From NCBI RefSeq assembly GCF_014077625.1, contig NZ_JACFXU010000018.1:186001-250000 (forward strand): 64,000 nucleotides of DNA, given 5' to 3'. Under the pieces are notes generated by a model. It saw nothing but the letters and a program-made list of their open reading frames with translations, was not told the DNA's origin and did no database searches. A program made the position numbers and the translations under genes. Each line of letters opens with the position of its first letter. Positions within the stretch are counted from its first letter, which is position 1. Origin of the DNA: Sediminihaliea albiluteola. GTDB lineage: Bacteria > Pseudomonadota > Gammaproteobacteria > Pseudomonadales > Halieaceae. This document shows, piece by piece, positions 8,561 to 17,834 of this stretch.

Positions 8561-9625
8561 ATGTTCACAAACAGTCAAGCTCACTCTGATACAGCAGGCG
8601 ATGTTTTACAACGTGCTGATCACTTATTGCAGAACGCCGACTTTGCTGCGGCACTGGACTGTTTGAGCCAAGAGCAGGTGCAGCGGCCCTCACCAGAGCT
8701 CGAACAGAAAATCCTCGATATCCGCTTAGCGGCATATGCCCAAGTGGATTGGGGCAATAAGCCTGAGCAGTGGCCGCCGAGTCATGATGACCGTTTTGCT
8801 GCGAACAAGGGTTTAGCAGAAATTGAGCGGAGCGAGTTAGATTGCGAGTCGCTGGCAGCGGGGGTGATTGGTGCTGGCGGATTAATTGTGCGGGGCTTGC
8901 TGAATGAGCAGCAAGTGGATGATTTAAAAACGGGTATTGATAATACCTTGCTAGCTCGGCGGCGTCTGTCGCAAGGTGAGGGCGAAGCTGGTGATGAGCG
9001 TTGGTATAGTCGCTCTGAGCGTATTGCCGGAGGCCCTGCCCAGTTTGGCAGCTTGGGTGCCCAGCAGTACAGTGACCATGGTTCAGTATGGGCCGCTGAT
9101 TCACCCAAAATGGCCTTTGAGCTGACTGCACTCTATGCGCGCTTAGGTTTACAGCACTTGCTGGCCAATTATTTCGGTGAGCCGGCAATGCTGTCGGTTA
9201 AAAAATGGGTGCTGCGCAAGGTTAAACCCAACCCAGAGCAACAGGCGGGTTGGCATCAGGACGGGCGCTTTCTCGGTGCTGGTATTCGCACAGTCAACAT
9301 GTGGATTGCCTTGAGTGAATGCGGCGGAGATGCCGCCGCACCCGGTATGGATATCGTTGCGGATCGAAATAAAGTCATTCACCAAACCGGTACCCACGGC
9401 GCACCCTTTGACTGGACCGTGGGCCCGGGTTTAGTTGATCAGATCACTAGGGAGTCACCGGCCCTCAATCCACAGTTTCAGCCTGGGGATGCCTTATTTT
9501 TTGATCAATACAATCTGCATCGCACAGGTTTTTATCCTCATCACCGCCACTACCGCTATGCGGTTGAGTCTTGGTTTTTTGCCGCCTCCTGTGCGCCACA
9601 AAAGCAAATGCCGCTGTTGTTTTAA
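8561..9625 (+). CDS. Phytanoyl-CoA dioxygenase-family Fe(II)/2-oxoglutarate oxygenase
   Basis: 354 residues. The iron-binding HxD is HQD at about residues 232-234; the distal His lies in NLHRTGF and is followed by an Arg-containing strand expected to hold 2-oxoglutarate. The first 100 residues are helical and extra to the core. I prefer the ATG at 8561, since AGGA is 8 bases upstream, over an in-frame GTG at 8555. Predicted to hydroxylate a small molecule, lipid or sugar in the glycan locus. It follows the second glycosyltransferase by 30 bases, in the same orientation. Confidence 0.75.
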   Translation: MFTNSQAHSDTAGDVLQRADHLLQNADFAAALDCLSQEQVQRPSPELEQKILDIRLAAYAQVDWGNKPEQWPPSHDDRFAANKGLAEIERSELDCESLAAGVIGAGGLIVRGLLNEQQVDDLKTGIDNTLLARRRLSQGEGEAGDERWYSRSERIAGGPAQFGSLGAQQYSDHGSVWAADSPKMAFELTALYARLGLQHLLANYFGEPAMLSVKKWVLRKVKPNPEQQAGWHQDGRFLGAGIRTVNMWIALSECGGDAAAPGMDIVADRNKVIHQTGTHGAPFDWTVGPGLVDQITRESPALNPQFQPGDALFFDQYNLHRTGFYPHHRHYRYAVESWFFAASCAPQKQMPLLF

Positions 9626-9707
9626 GCTGTGCTGTTTACCCAGTGAGAGGCAAATAATCACACTTTTAGCAGATGTTTTGTCAAAGGTAGGGCGAGCTGA
9701 AATAAAT

Positions 9708-10904
9708 TTAAAGCGCGATTTTATGCTTCAGGTTCAAGAACGGCAGCTCGATGGCGCGGTAGGTGAAGATCGATAAGCCAAGTGCTAAAAGCATGGCGAT
9801 CAGGGGCATGGCGTAGAGCCAGAGTGAGTCTAGATAGGCTGCCTCACCCATGCGCGTTTTGATTGGGTAGATTAAGTAGAACAGTATGGGTACATGGGTG
9901 AGGTAGAACGAATAAGACAGCTTTCCCAGAATCGCCAGTGGCAAGTTGGCGATCAGGCGCTTACCGGGAAAGTTATATAACACCAAGCTAAGAAGAATAA
10001 CGGACCACAGAAAAGATTCGTAGAAATGGTGGATATGCCATGTTGCTTCGGACTGTTGGTCACCGATAGAGGCGACCTTCTGTAAGACTAAGCCGAGCGC
10101 AATCAGACTAATAGCGCAGCACAGCAAGGCCCAAGTTCGGACTTTATTAACAAGATGGATGTGGGTTTTTTTATTGAGATACACGTAGATCGCAGCGGCG
10201 AATATGCCGCATAAAAAAGCGGGTAAGCGAGCAAAAATAGATTTTGTAAAAAAGAACGGAAAGGCTTGGTTTATATCGGGCTTGCTCAAGACAAAGTAAT
10301 AGTAGGCTGCGCACCAGGCCAGAAGTAGCAAGCCTGTCAGCAAGCGTCCTAGTGGCTTTAGCAACCACAGGGACATCAGCAGCGGTAGCGCCAGATAAAA
10401 CTGTACTTCAGTCGACAGGGTCCACCACACGACGCTATAGGGGAACAAATCGAAGCCGACAAAAAAGAACGCGCCGGCCTTGAGCAGTTCCATTGAGGGC
10501 CCTAGTACAGCGAATGTAAACAGCAGCGCTGCGTAGTACATCGGTAAAATGCGGATGACACGCGATATATAAAAGCGCTTTACAGAGGGCTGGGGCCGCT
10601 GTGGGTCACTGTAATGTTTGAGCCATGGCAGGCTGAGCAGAAAGCCACTGAGCACGAAAAATAGCGTAACCCCGGTGTTGCCGCTAATAATAAAGCTCAG
10701 CGCTAAATTAGGTGCTCCATCCACCTTTAAGCCGCTGATGCCCCAGCAGTGAAATAAATAGACCAATAATATGGCCAGCCCGCGCAAACTCTCAAGCTCA
10801 GGTAAATAACTGCGTTCGGCGCGCAGCCCAGCGTCTAATTGCAACCAGCTAAAGGCACGACCAGCCCAAGCTTGGGGCTGAGGAGTGGTTGCTGCTGTTT
10901 GCAT
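9708..10904 (-). CDS. Acyltransferase family 3 (OafA-like) membrane protein
   Basis: 398 residues with about ten hydrophobic segments. The N-terminal LRGLAILLVYLFHCWG carries the Arg-His signature of acyltransferase 3 proteins, which O-acylate sugars of O-antigen, capsule or exopolysaccharide using a cytoplasmic acyl donor. The start ATG at 10904 overlaps the upstream stop as TAATG, so it is translationally coupled to the oxygenase before it. The gene converges with the long plus-strand run ending at 9625. The acyl group and acceptor are unknown. Confidence 0.8.
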   Translation of the reverse strand: MQTAATTPQPQAWAGRAFSWLQLDAGLRAERSYLPELESLRGLAILLVYLFHCWGISGLKVDGAPNLALSFIISGNTGVTLFFVLSGFLLSLPWLKHYSDPQRPQPSVKRFYISRVIRILPMYYAALLFTFAVLGPSMELLKAGAFFFVGFDLFPYSVVWWTLSTEVQFYLALPLLMSLWLLKPLGRLLTGLLLLAWCAAYYYFVLSKPDINQAFPFFFTKSIFARLPAFLCGIFAAAIYVYLNKKTHIHLVNKVRTWALLCCAISLIALGLVLQKVASIGDQQSEATWHIHHFYESFLWSVILLSLVLYNFPGKRLIANLPLAILGKLSYSFYLTHVPILFYLIYPIKTRMGEAAYLDSLWLYAMPLIAMLLALGLSIFTYRAIELPFLNLKHKIAL

Positions 10905-11929
10905 TAATTGATACTGCCTTGCTCTGGGGTATTGGCGCCGCGTTTGGCATAGCGCTGTGCTAATTGGCGATCGTAGCGGATGCGTTGTTTCAGTGATTCC
11001 TGCCACTCTTCTTCGGGTAATTCCTGAAAAGAGCTATCCCAAGCATTAAGCTTGTAGCTTTTGTTTTTCCAGTAATATTGCAGCGATGTATTGGACCAGC
11101 CTTGGTAGATACTGTCCCATGACTCACGATTAAAATGCGGTAACAAACTTTGCTCAGTGAGCGCTTCGTGTTCGCGTTGATAGCGGAAGTCTACCGATAG
11201 GCGCATGCGATTGCTGAGGTTGGGGAGGGCGCGATGTACCGTGAGACTGTGAAATATAAGGAGGTCTCCAGCGGCAAAGTCCGCGCTGTGCCATTCTAGC
11301 TCCTCGTGCCGTTCATCCAATACGCACTGTCGATGGCCGGCGCCGAGGGAAAAGGTCAGCGGGAGCAGGCCGAGTTGCTGAGAGCCCTTCAAAATAGCCA
11401 GCGGGCCAAGCTCGATCGGGCAATCACCCAAAGGTAACCAGCTAGCGAGTAAGTCGCGGGTGCCCTGGTTGTTGGGGTAATCCTGATGGGGCGGAGTAGA
11501 CCACTCAACATTGTCAGGAAACACCAGGCGACAGATAGACAGCGGGTGGGGGAAGGCGCTCGGCCCCAACAGAGCCTGCATAAGCTCCATAAGCTTGTGG
11601 TGGTGGGCGAGGGCGTGGAATGACTCTAAACGCTGTATGTCATCGTAAACGGGGAAGTAGGCCTCTTCGCCTTCCACCACTGGCTGATGGTCACTGATCG
11701 CCTCTAGCGGATCTGTGTTGGCTGCCAGCCAGCCGTGGCGCTGACAAATAGAAGTAATAGAACTGCGCAGCGCCAGCAGTACTTCTGGCTCAATTTGCTG
11801 TCGCAAAAATAAATAGCCGTCTTCATTGAAGCGGGAGCGCATGGCTTGGGTATCGCCAAGCAGCGCACTGGAGTCGAGAAGTTCCTGCATATTGGAGTGA
11901 TTTGTTATGGTGGTGGCTAAGGGTTCCAT
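10904..11929 (-). CDS. Phytanoyl-CoA dioxygenase-family oxygenase
   Basis: About 341 residues. PPHQDYPNN holds the iron-binding His and Asp near residue 140, and FHSLTVHRALPN holds the distal His, in a double-stranded beta-helix arrangement. An Arg in MRLSVDFRYQ probably binds 2-oxoglutarate. It is only distantly similar to the oxygenase at 8561-9625. The start is uncertain: GTG at 11935, ATG at 11929 and ATG at 11890 are in frame, and the first two overlap the end of the upstream gene. It is coupled to the acyltransferase by a one-base overlap. Substrate unknown. Confidence 0.7.
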   Translation of the reverse strand: MEPLATTITNHSNMQELLDSSALLGDTQAMRSRFNEDGYLFLRQQIEPEVLLALRSSITSICQRHGWLAANTDPLEAISDHQPVVEGEEAYFPVYDDIQRLESFHALAHHHKLMELMQALLGPSAFPHPLSICRLVFPDNVEWSTPPHQDYPNNQGTRDLLASWLPLGDCPIELGPLAILKGSQQLGLLPLTFSLGAGHRQCVLDERHEELEWHSADFAAGDLLIFHSLTVHRALPNLSNRMRLSVDFRYQREHEALTEQSLLPHFNRESWDSIYQGWSNTSLQYYWKNKSYKLNAWDSSFQELPEEEWQESLKQRIRYDRQLAQRYAKRGANTPEQGSIN

Positions 11930-12237
11930 CGGCACTGGGAGAAATCAACTATTTTGTCTTTGTTAAGCACCAAGCCCTCTGCAGTCAGCCGCTCTCTTTG
12001 AGTATAATACCCAGCAGAACCCTGTGCTAATGAAAGCTTTCCTTGAGCATTGATGACTCGGTGCCAAGGTATTTTGCTGTCTGCTGGTAATTGCCGCAAG
12101 GCATGGCCGACTCGTCTGGCCCCAGCTGGCAGGCCTGCTTGGCGAGCGATATCGCCATAAGTGGCCACTTTACCAGAGGGGATCATCGCCACAACTTGCC
12201 AAACGCGCTGGTCGAGGCTGGGTTCATATTCACTCAT
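11917..12237 (-). CDS. Alkyltransferase-like protein (ATL), DNA lesion sensor
   Basis: 106 residues, the size of the DNA-binding domain of O6-alkylguanine-DNA alkyltransferases. The active-site motif normally reads PCHRV; here it is P57-W58-H59-R60-V61, with Trp replacing the methyl-accepting Cys. That substitution defines ATL proteins, which cannot repair but bind O6-alkylguanine, flip the base and hand the lesion to nucleotide excision repair (known from E. coli and fission yeast homologues). The helix-turn-helix and arginine finger (ARRVGHALR) are intact. It overlaps the downstream oxygenase start but is functionally unrelated to it. Confidence 0.85.
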   Translation of the reverse strand: MSEYEPSLDQRVWQVVAMIPSGKVATYGDIARQAGLPAGARRVGHALRQLPADSKIPWHRVINAQGKLSLAQGSAGYYTQRERLTAEGLVLNKDKIVDFSQCRWNP

Positions 12238-12269
12238 CGCGAGTTCAGATGATATGTTGAAAGAGTATT

Positions 12270-13301
12270 TTGAAACGTAGTCGCACTCACAAGCTGTTAT
12301 TTCCCCTCGTTATTATCTGCCAGCTTTTCACTCACTCAGTGTTGGCAGATCGCCTCTATACGACAGATGGTGAGTCAATTCCAGGGACCTTATTGGGTCT
12401 TGAAAATGGCAAGCTGCGCTGGAAGTCCGAAGTATATGGTGAACTGAGCGTAGATCAATTTCACATTAGGCGCATTGAGTCGCATGGTCACTTCGATTTT
12501 AAGCTCAGCGGTCGCGAGCTGAATAATTGCTGGATGTACGTGCAGCGCGATCGGCAACTGCTCCATTGCAATGAAGGCGTTGAAGTACTGAAGAGCTGGA
12601 AGTTGGTACTTGCCGCCGGTGACTCAGTTAACGAACCGCCGCCGATCTTGGTGCAGAAAGGCAATATAAATATTGCCGCAGAAGACTCATCGGGCAACAA
12701 CAATCTGAGCAAGATTAATGTCGACGCTCGCTCTGAAATGCGCTTTATCGAATCGCGCCATACCATAATGCTGCGTTATCAGGAGGAGCGGCTGGACTCC
12801 GAAACAGCGCGCAATATGTGGCGCAGTGCCTATCAATATGACCAGTTTTTTACTGAGCAGTGGTTCGTGGTGGGCAACGCCTCCTATGAAGAGGATGAAT
12901 TCAAAGACATTGAGCAGCGCACGCTGCTGGGTTTGGGTATGGGCTATCAGTTCTTGGAGACGAGCTATGTCGACTTATTTGCCAAGGGCACGGTGAACTA
13001 CTTCGACGAGCAGTTTTCTCTTGGTCATGACCGAGTGACGCCGGCTTTCTTGTGGAGCCTCGATTTTGCCTGGCGCTTTAACGATAAAGGCATGGAGTTT
13101 TTTCATCGCCACGCCATGCTGCAGGCTTTTCAGAGCTCGGAGGATTATGAGGTAAGCACGCTGACCGGCTTTAAGTACCCCATCAACGGTCAGTTCAGCT
13201 CCACCATTCAGTTGCAGTACGACTACGACAACCTGCCATCTCAGGATGATATCGAGCAAAAAGACCAGACTTGGTCGATCGGGCTCAATTATAAGTGGTA
13301 G
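12270..13301 (+). CDS. DUF481 family outer-membrane protein
   Basis: 343 residues, TTG start. A signal peptide ends at SVLA-DR. Residues 27-80 resemble a small beta domain (TTDGESIPGTLLGLENGKL). The C-terminal 200 residues alternate aromatic and polar positions and end in Trp (LNYKW), as expected for a beta-barrel of the DUF481/YdiY family. Function of the family is not established; some members are induced by salt or acid. Divergent from the ATL gene with a gap of only 32 bases. Confidence 0.7.
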   Translation: MKRSRTHKLLFPLVIICQLFTHSVLADRLYTTDGESIPGTLLGLENGKLRWKSEVYGELSVDQFHIRRIESHGHFDFKLSGRELNNCWMYVQRDRQLLHCNEGVEVLKSWKLVLAAGDSVNEPPPILVQKGNINIAAEDSSGNNNLSKINVDARSEMRFIESRHTIMLRYQEERLDSETARNMWRSAYQYDQFFTEQWFVVGNASYEEDEFKDIEQRTLLGLGMGYQFLETSYVDLFAKGTVNYFDEQFSLGHDRVTPAFLWSLDFAWRFNDKGMEFFHRHAMLQAFQSSEDYEVSTLTGFKYPINGQFSSTIQLQYDYDNLPSQDDIEQKDQTWSIGLNYKW

Positions 13302-13375
13302 CGCACCAGTTCTTCTGCATCTAGCCCTTGTAATAGGGGACTATGCCCCCACTATCAGTACAGAGGAGAGGCTAG

Positions 13376-13789
13376 ATGCGATTTATTTTACTTCTGCTGC
13401 CATGGCTGGAATTGGCGACATTGATACAGCTGGGCATTGAAACCAGTGCCCTGACGGCCTTGGCTTATGTTTTTGGCACCTTTGTGCTCGGTCTGTTAGT
13501 GATACAGCGCCAGGGCATGGGCATGTTTCAGCGCTTGCGTGAAGCTCAGCACGGGCAGGTGCTTGGCACTCGTTTGCTAGTCGATGATATGGCCGTGGGT
13601 TTGGCTGGACTGTTGTTGCTGGTGCCGGGCATGATCACTGATTTTGCGGCAGTGATTGTGCTGATTGGACCTTTGCGGCGCAAAATTCAACGCTTTTTCG
13701 CCGGTGAACAGCCCGAAGTATACCGCTCAGAGCGAGATTCTGACTCTCATGTCACAATTGAGGGTAGCTACCGGCGGGTGGATGACTGA
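13376..13789 (+). CDS. fxsA: FxsA family membrane protein
   Basis: 137 residues with three or four hydrophobic segments and a charged C-terminal tail. LLPWLELATLIQLG at the N-terminus and LLLLVPGMITDFAAV are characteristic of FxsA/YtzA proteins. E. coli FxsA, when overproduced, relieves F-plasmid exclusion of phage T7; the normal role is not known. GAGGAG precedes the ATG. Location just upstream of groES is common in gammaproteobacteria. Confidence 0.85.
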   Translation: MRFILLLLPWLELATLIQLGIETSALTALAYVFGTFVLGLLVIQRQGMGMFQRLREAQHGQVLGTRLLVDDMAVGLAGLLLLVPGMITDFAAVIVLIGPLRRKIQRFFAGEQPEVYRSERDSDSHVTIEGSYRRVDD

Positions 13790-13816
13790 GTCGCCTGTTT
13801 ATCTATAAGCTACTGA

Positions 13817-13833
13817 AAAATAAGACTTATTTT
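13817..13833. repeat. 17-bp AT-rich palindrome upstream of groES
   Basis: Perfect arms AAAATAAG and CTTATTTT around a single central A. The centre lies 34 bases upstream of the groES -35 box and 36 bases after the fxsA stop. It could be an operator, an UP-like element or a weak terminator for fxsA. Confidence 0.4.
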
Positions 13834-13858
13834 GATTTTAATGGCTCGATCTCGGCGC

Positions 13859-13886
13859 TTGACAGTTGCCCAGTCAAGATTAAAAT
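13859..13886 (+). promoter_or_regulatory. groES-groEL promoter
   Basis: TTGACA at 13859-13864 is a perfect -35. After 16 bases comes TAAAAT at 13881-13886, matching five of six -10 bases. The CIRCE operator begins at the last base of the -10, so repressor binding would block initiation. Confidence 0.65.
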
Positions 13887-13912
13887 TAGCACTCTCTTGC
13901 AAAGAGTGCTAG
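13886..13912 (+). promoter_or_regulatory. CIRCE element (HrcA operator)
   Basis: TTAGCACTC, nine bases, then GAGTGCTAG. This matches the CIRCE consensus TTAGCACTC-N9-GAGTGCTAA at all but the last base. HrcA bound here should repress groESL until heat shock titrates GroEL away. The hrcA gene is not in the window. Confidence 0.9.
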
Positions 13913-14002
13913 CTGGGCCTTGAAAACACATTTTACCGCCCCAATACAGCAAGTAACCCCTTGTGGGGCTTGCATAACATCGTTACTAGGAGAATCTCAC
14001 AA

Positions 14003-14293
14003 ATGAAAATCCGTCCGTTGTACGACCGCGTGGTCGTTCGTCGCAAGGAAGAAGAAGAAACTACTGCCGGTGGCATTCTGTTGCCCGGTTCTGCTAAAGA
14101 AAAGCCCAACCAAGGAGAAGTGGTTGCGGTTGGCGAAGGCAAAGTGCTGGACAACGGTGATGTGCGCGCCCTAGCCGTCAAGGTTGGTGATCGCGTGGTA
14201 TTTGGCCAGTATGCAGGCAGCAACACGATCGAAGTTGACGGCGAAGAGCTGATCATCATGGGCGAGAGCGAAATCTTTGCCGTTGTTGAGTAA
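14003..14293 (+). CDS. groES: Co-chaperonin GroES
   Basis: 96 residues, full length. [13 protein letters not shown] opens the protein, the mobile loop is [12 protein letters not shown], and the roof region follows. GroES forms the heptameric lid on GroEL and closes the folding chamber in the cytosol. AGGAG lies ahead of the ATG at 14003. groEL follows after 61 bases in the same operon, under the CIRCE-controlled promoter. Confidence 0.97.
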   Translation: MKIRPLYDRVVVRRKEEEETTAGGILLPGSAKEKPNQGEVVAVGEGKVLDNGDVRALAVKVGDRVVFGQYAGSNTIEVDGEELIIMGESEIFAVVE

Positions 14294-14351
14294 CACAACG
14301 CGCAATTCGCTTTCGAGAACATTGGAACAAATTGAGTTATTAAGGAACTAG

Positions 14352-16001
<1,650 letters not shown>

Positions 16002-16026
16002 AAAAGCCTGGTCCATAGGCCTATCG

Positions 16027-16058
16027 AAAACCCCAGCTCTTTGAGCTGGGGTTTTTTT
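16027..16058 (+). terminator. Intrinsic terminator of groESL
   Basis: AAAA, a perfect 9-bp stem CCCCAGCTC/GAGCTGGGG with a 3-base loop, then seven T residues. Confidence 0.92.
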
Positions 16059-16241
16059 ATGGGCGAGCGGAATGGCTTCAATTACATGAATGAAGCTGCC
16101 CCTCAGCTCATTGCTCAGCAGAGGCGCGTGCAAAGTAGCAGCGCCTTATCACCGAGCCTGGGAGCAGCATCGTAGATACTCTCTCTGCGCCAGCGTGTAC
16201 AATGATCGCTGGGGCCATAATGGCAATAAAAGGAGAGACCC

Positions 16242-16862
16242 ATGATTATTGAGTTCATCTTGCGCTGGGCGCACGTTATGTTCGGCATTACCTGGATCGG
16301 CATGCTGTACTACTTCAACTTCGTACAGACCGAGTATTTCAAAGAAGCTGAGGCCCAAGCCAAAGCCGATGCAATGAAGAAACTGGCGCCGCGAGCCCTG
16401 TGGTGGTTCCGCTGGGGGGCTATGTTCACCTTTATCACCGGTTTTGCCTTGCTGCATTCCGCGCTAGATATGGAATACCTCGTCCAGTCTTCATTGATCT
16501 TGCTAGGTGCCTTGGCTGGCACAATAATGTTCCTCAACGTGTGGCTCATTATTTGGCCCAAGCAGCAGATTGTGTTGGGTTTAAAGCCTGGCGAAGGGCC
16601 AGTGGCTGCGGCTAAGGCAGGTTTGGCGTCGCGCACCAACACCTTGCTGTCCGGCCCCATGCTGATGGGTATGCTGGGCTCCAAGCATCTGGTGATCATG
16701 GATATGAGCTCAACCGGCTTGATTGCTGCGGTGCTATTGATTTTGGCGGTTGAAGCCAATGCGCTATTTGGCAAGACCGGCCCAATGACCAGTGTCGTGG
16801 GAGTGATCCACTGCAGTATCGCCCTGACCGGCGTAATGTGGGCACTACTCGCCTTCCTATAA
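16242..16862 (+). CDS. PuuD-like (urate hydroxylase N-terminal domain) membrane protein
   Basis: 206 residues with about five hydrophobic segments. RWAHVMFGITWIGMLYYFNFVQ, then the charged segment, WWFRWGAMFTF and NVWLIIWPKQQ match the membrane domain of PuuD urate hydroxylases (Urate_ox_N). Full PuuD proteins are about 400 residues and end in a cytochrome c domain; this one stops after the membrane part. Its His residues near the N-terminus could ligate haem. No purine-catabolism genes are nearby, so a urate role should not be assumed. AGGAGAG precedes the ATG, and a terminator follows. Function unknown. Confidence 0.65.
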   Translation: MIIEFILRWAHVMFGITWIGMLYYFNFVQTEYFKEAEAQAKADAMKKLAPRALWWFRWGAMFTFITGFALLHSALDMEYLVQSSLILLGALAGTIMFLNVWLIIWPKQQIVLGLKPGEGPVAAAKAGLASRTNTLLSGPMLMGMLGSKHLVIMDMSSTGLIAAVLLILAVEANALFGKTGPMTSVVGVIHCSIALTGVMWALLAFL

Positions 16863-16886
16863 TGGGCTAGTTGTAACGGCTGTGGT

Positions 16887-16913
16887 AGCCGGAGCACTGT
16901 GTTCCGGCTTTTT
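16887..16913 (+). terminator. Intrinsic terminator
   Basis: AGCCGGA and TCCGGCT form a 7-bp stem over a 9-base loop, followed by TTTT after the stem's last T. It ends the transcript of the PuuD-like gene. Confidence 0.75.
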
Positions 16914-16928
16914 AGTTTCTGCCCCTCT

Positions 16929-16951
16929 AGCGGCTATGTATAATGGCCGCT
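16929..16951 (+). promoter_or_regulatory. Promoter -10 inside an inverted repeat
   Basis: A perfect TATAAT at 16939-16944 is bracketed by AGCGGC (16929-16934) and GCCGCT (16946-16951). The gene starts 32 bases downstream. No good -35 is visible, so an activator or an operator function is plausible. Confidence 0.4.
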
Positions 16952-16975
16952 CGACTCTGATTGATTAGTTGCTTT

Positions 16976-17755
16976 ATGTCTCAAGACGATTTGGATCACA
17001 TCCCCTCAATAGTGCCTACTAGGGATAGCGAGCAGCACTACGCTAGCCCGAAGAAGGCCCGCCCAAATAAGCAGGCATCTCGCAATGGCGGTGCTAAGCC
17101 GCCCAGAACGGGCGCTGGTAATGGTGCGGGATTGTGGACGCGACTGTTTATTACTCTGTCCTTGGTGGTGGCAGGAATAGCTTGTGCCTGGGCTTGGCAG
17201 TTGCAAGAGGAGTTACAGCAGGCCAACCACACCATGGAGCGCTATGCGGAGCGTATTGCTGATCTCGAGGACCGCTTGTCTGATACCGACGAGGGCTTGA
17301 GCCAAAACACTCAGGCTATGGCGGTAAAGATTAAGGAGCTGTACTCCGAGGTCGATAAATTGTGGGCCTCTGCTTGGCGTCGCAACAAAGCTAAGCTAGA
17401 CGAGCTTGAGAAGGCCAGTGCTACTCAGGGTAAAAAGCTAGCCAGCACTGAAAAGTCACTGAGCAGCGCCGAAGCCCAGATCAAAAGCGCTGCCGCTGAT
17501 ATCACTAAGCTAAAAAGTGTCGCTGGTGATTTAGAGCGATTAATGGCCAGCGCTAAAGCCAATGGCGCAGAAGTAGAGCGGGTGGCCGATGCCCTTAATC
17601 GCATTAATCTGGACTTGTCCAAAATGAATAAACGTGTGCAGAGCAACGAAGAGTGGGTGGAATCGATCAATGCCTTCAGGCGTCAGATCAACTCGCACTT
17701 AACCCGTTTGCAAGCCTCAGTGCGGGCTCTGGAGTCCGCTTCAACTGCGCCCTAA
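16976..17755 (+). CDS. Membrane-anchored coiled-coil protein
   Basis: 259 residues; not recognised as a named family. The first 55 residues are polar and basic and probably cytoplasmic. One transmembrane segment follows (LFITLSLVVAGIACAWAW, about residues 57-75). The rest is almost entirely heptad-patterned coiled coil rich in Ala, Lys, Glu and Ser, expected to lie in the periplasm. This topology resembles envelope or division-associated scaffold proteins, but no specific role can be assigned. The start at 16976 is chosen over an ATG 15 bases upstream because the latter would sit too near the -10. Confidence 0.7.
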   Translation: MSQDDLDHIPSIVPTRDSEQHYASPKKARPNKQASRNGGAKPPRTGAGNGAGLWTRLFITLSLVVAGIACAWAWQLQEELQQANHTMERYAERIADLEDRLSDTDEGLSQNTQAMAVKIKELYSEVDKLWASAWRRNKAKLDELEKASATQGKKLASTEKSLSSAEAQIKSAAADITKLKSVAGDLERLMASAKANGAEVERVADALNRINLDLSKMNKRVQSNEEWVESINAFRRQINSHLTRLQASVRALESASTAP

Positions 17756-17781
17756 AGCTGATATAGGCCCTACTGTTCCCC

Positions 17782-17803
17782 GGGGGTGTATACTGACACC
17801 CCC
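17782..17803. promoter_or_regulatory. GC-rich hairpin enclosing a TATACT box, upstream of fumarase
   Basis: GGGGGTGT (17782-17789) and ACACCCCC (17796-17803) are perfect 8-bp arms. TATACT at 17789-17794 lies in the middle. No T-run follows, so it reads better as an operator over a -10 than as a terminator. Fumarase starts 31 bases later. Confidence 0.4.
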
Positions 17804-17834
17804 TGAAATCTAGTCTCTTAGCAAGGAATTCTCC

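Noticed and set aside
8565-9188. 207-residue open frame antisense to the first PhyH oxygenase
   Set aside because: Product is rich in His, Ser and Pro with no family signature; the sense gene has clear motifs.
17782-17803. Intrinsic terminator for the coiled-coil gene
   Set aside because: The stem is strong but no T-run follows on either strand; an operator over TATACT fits better.
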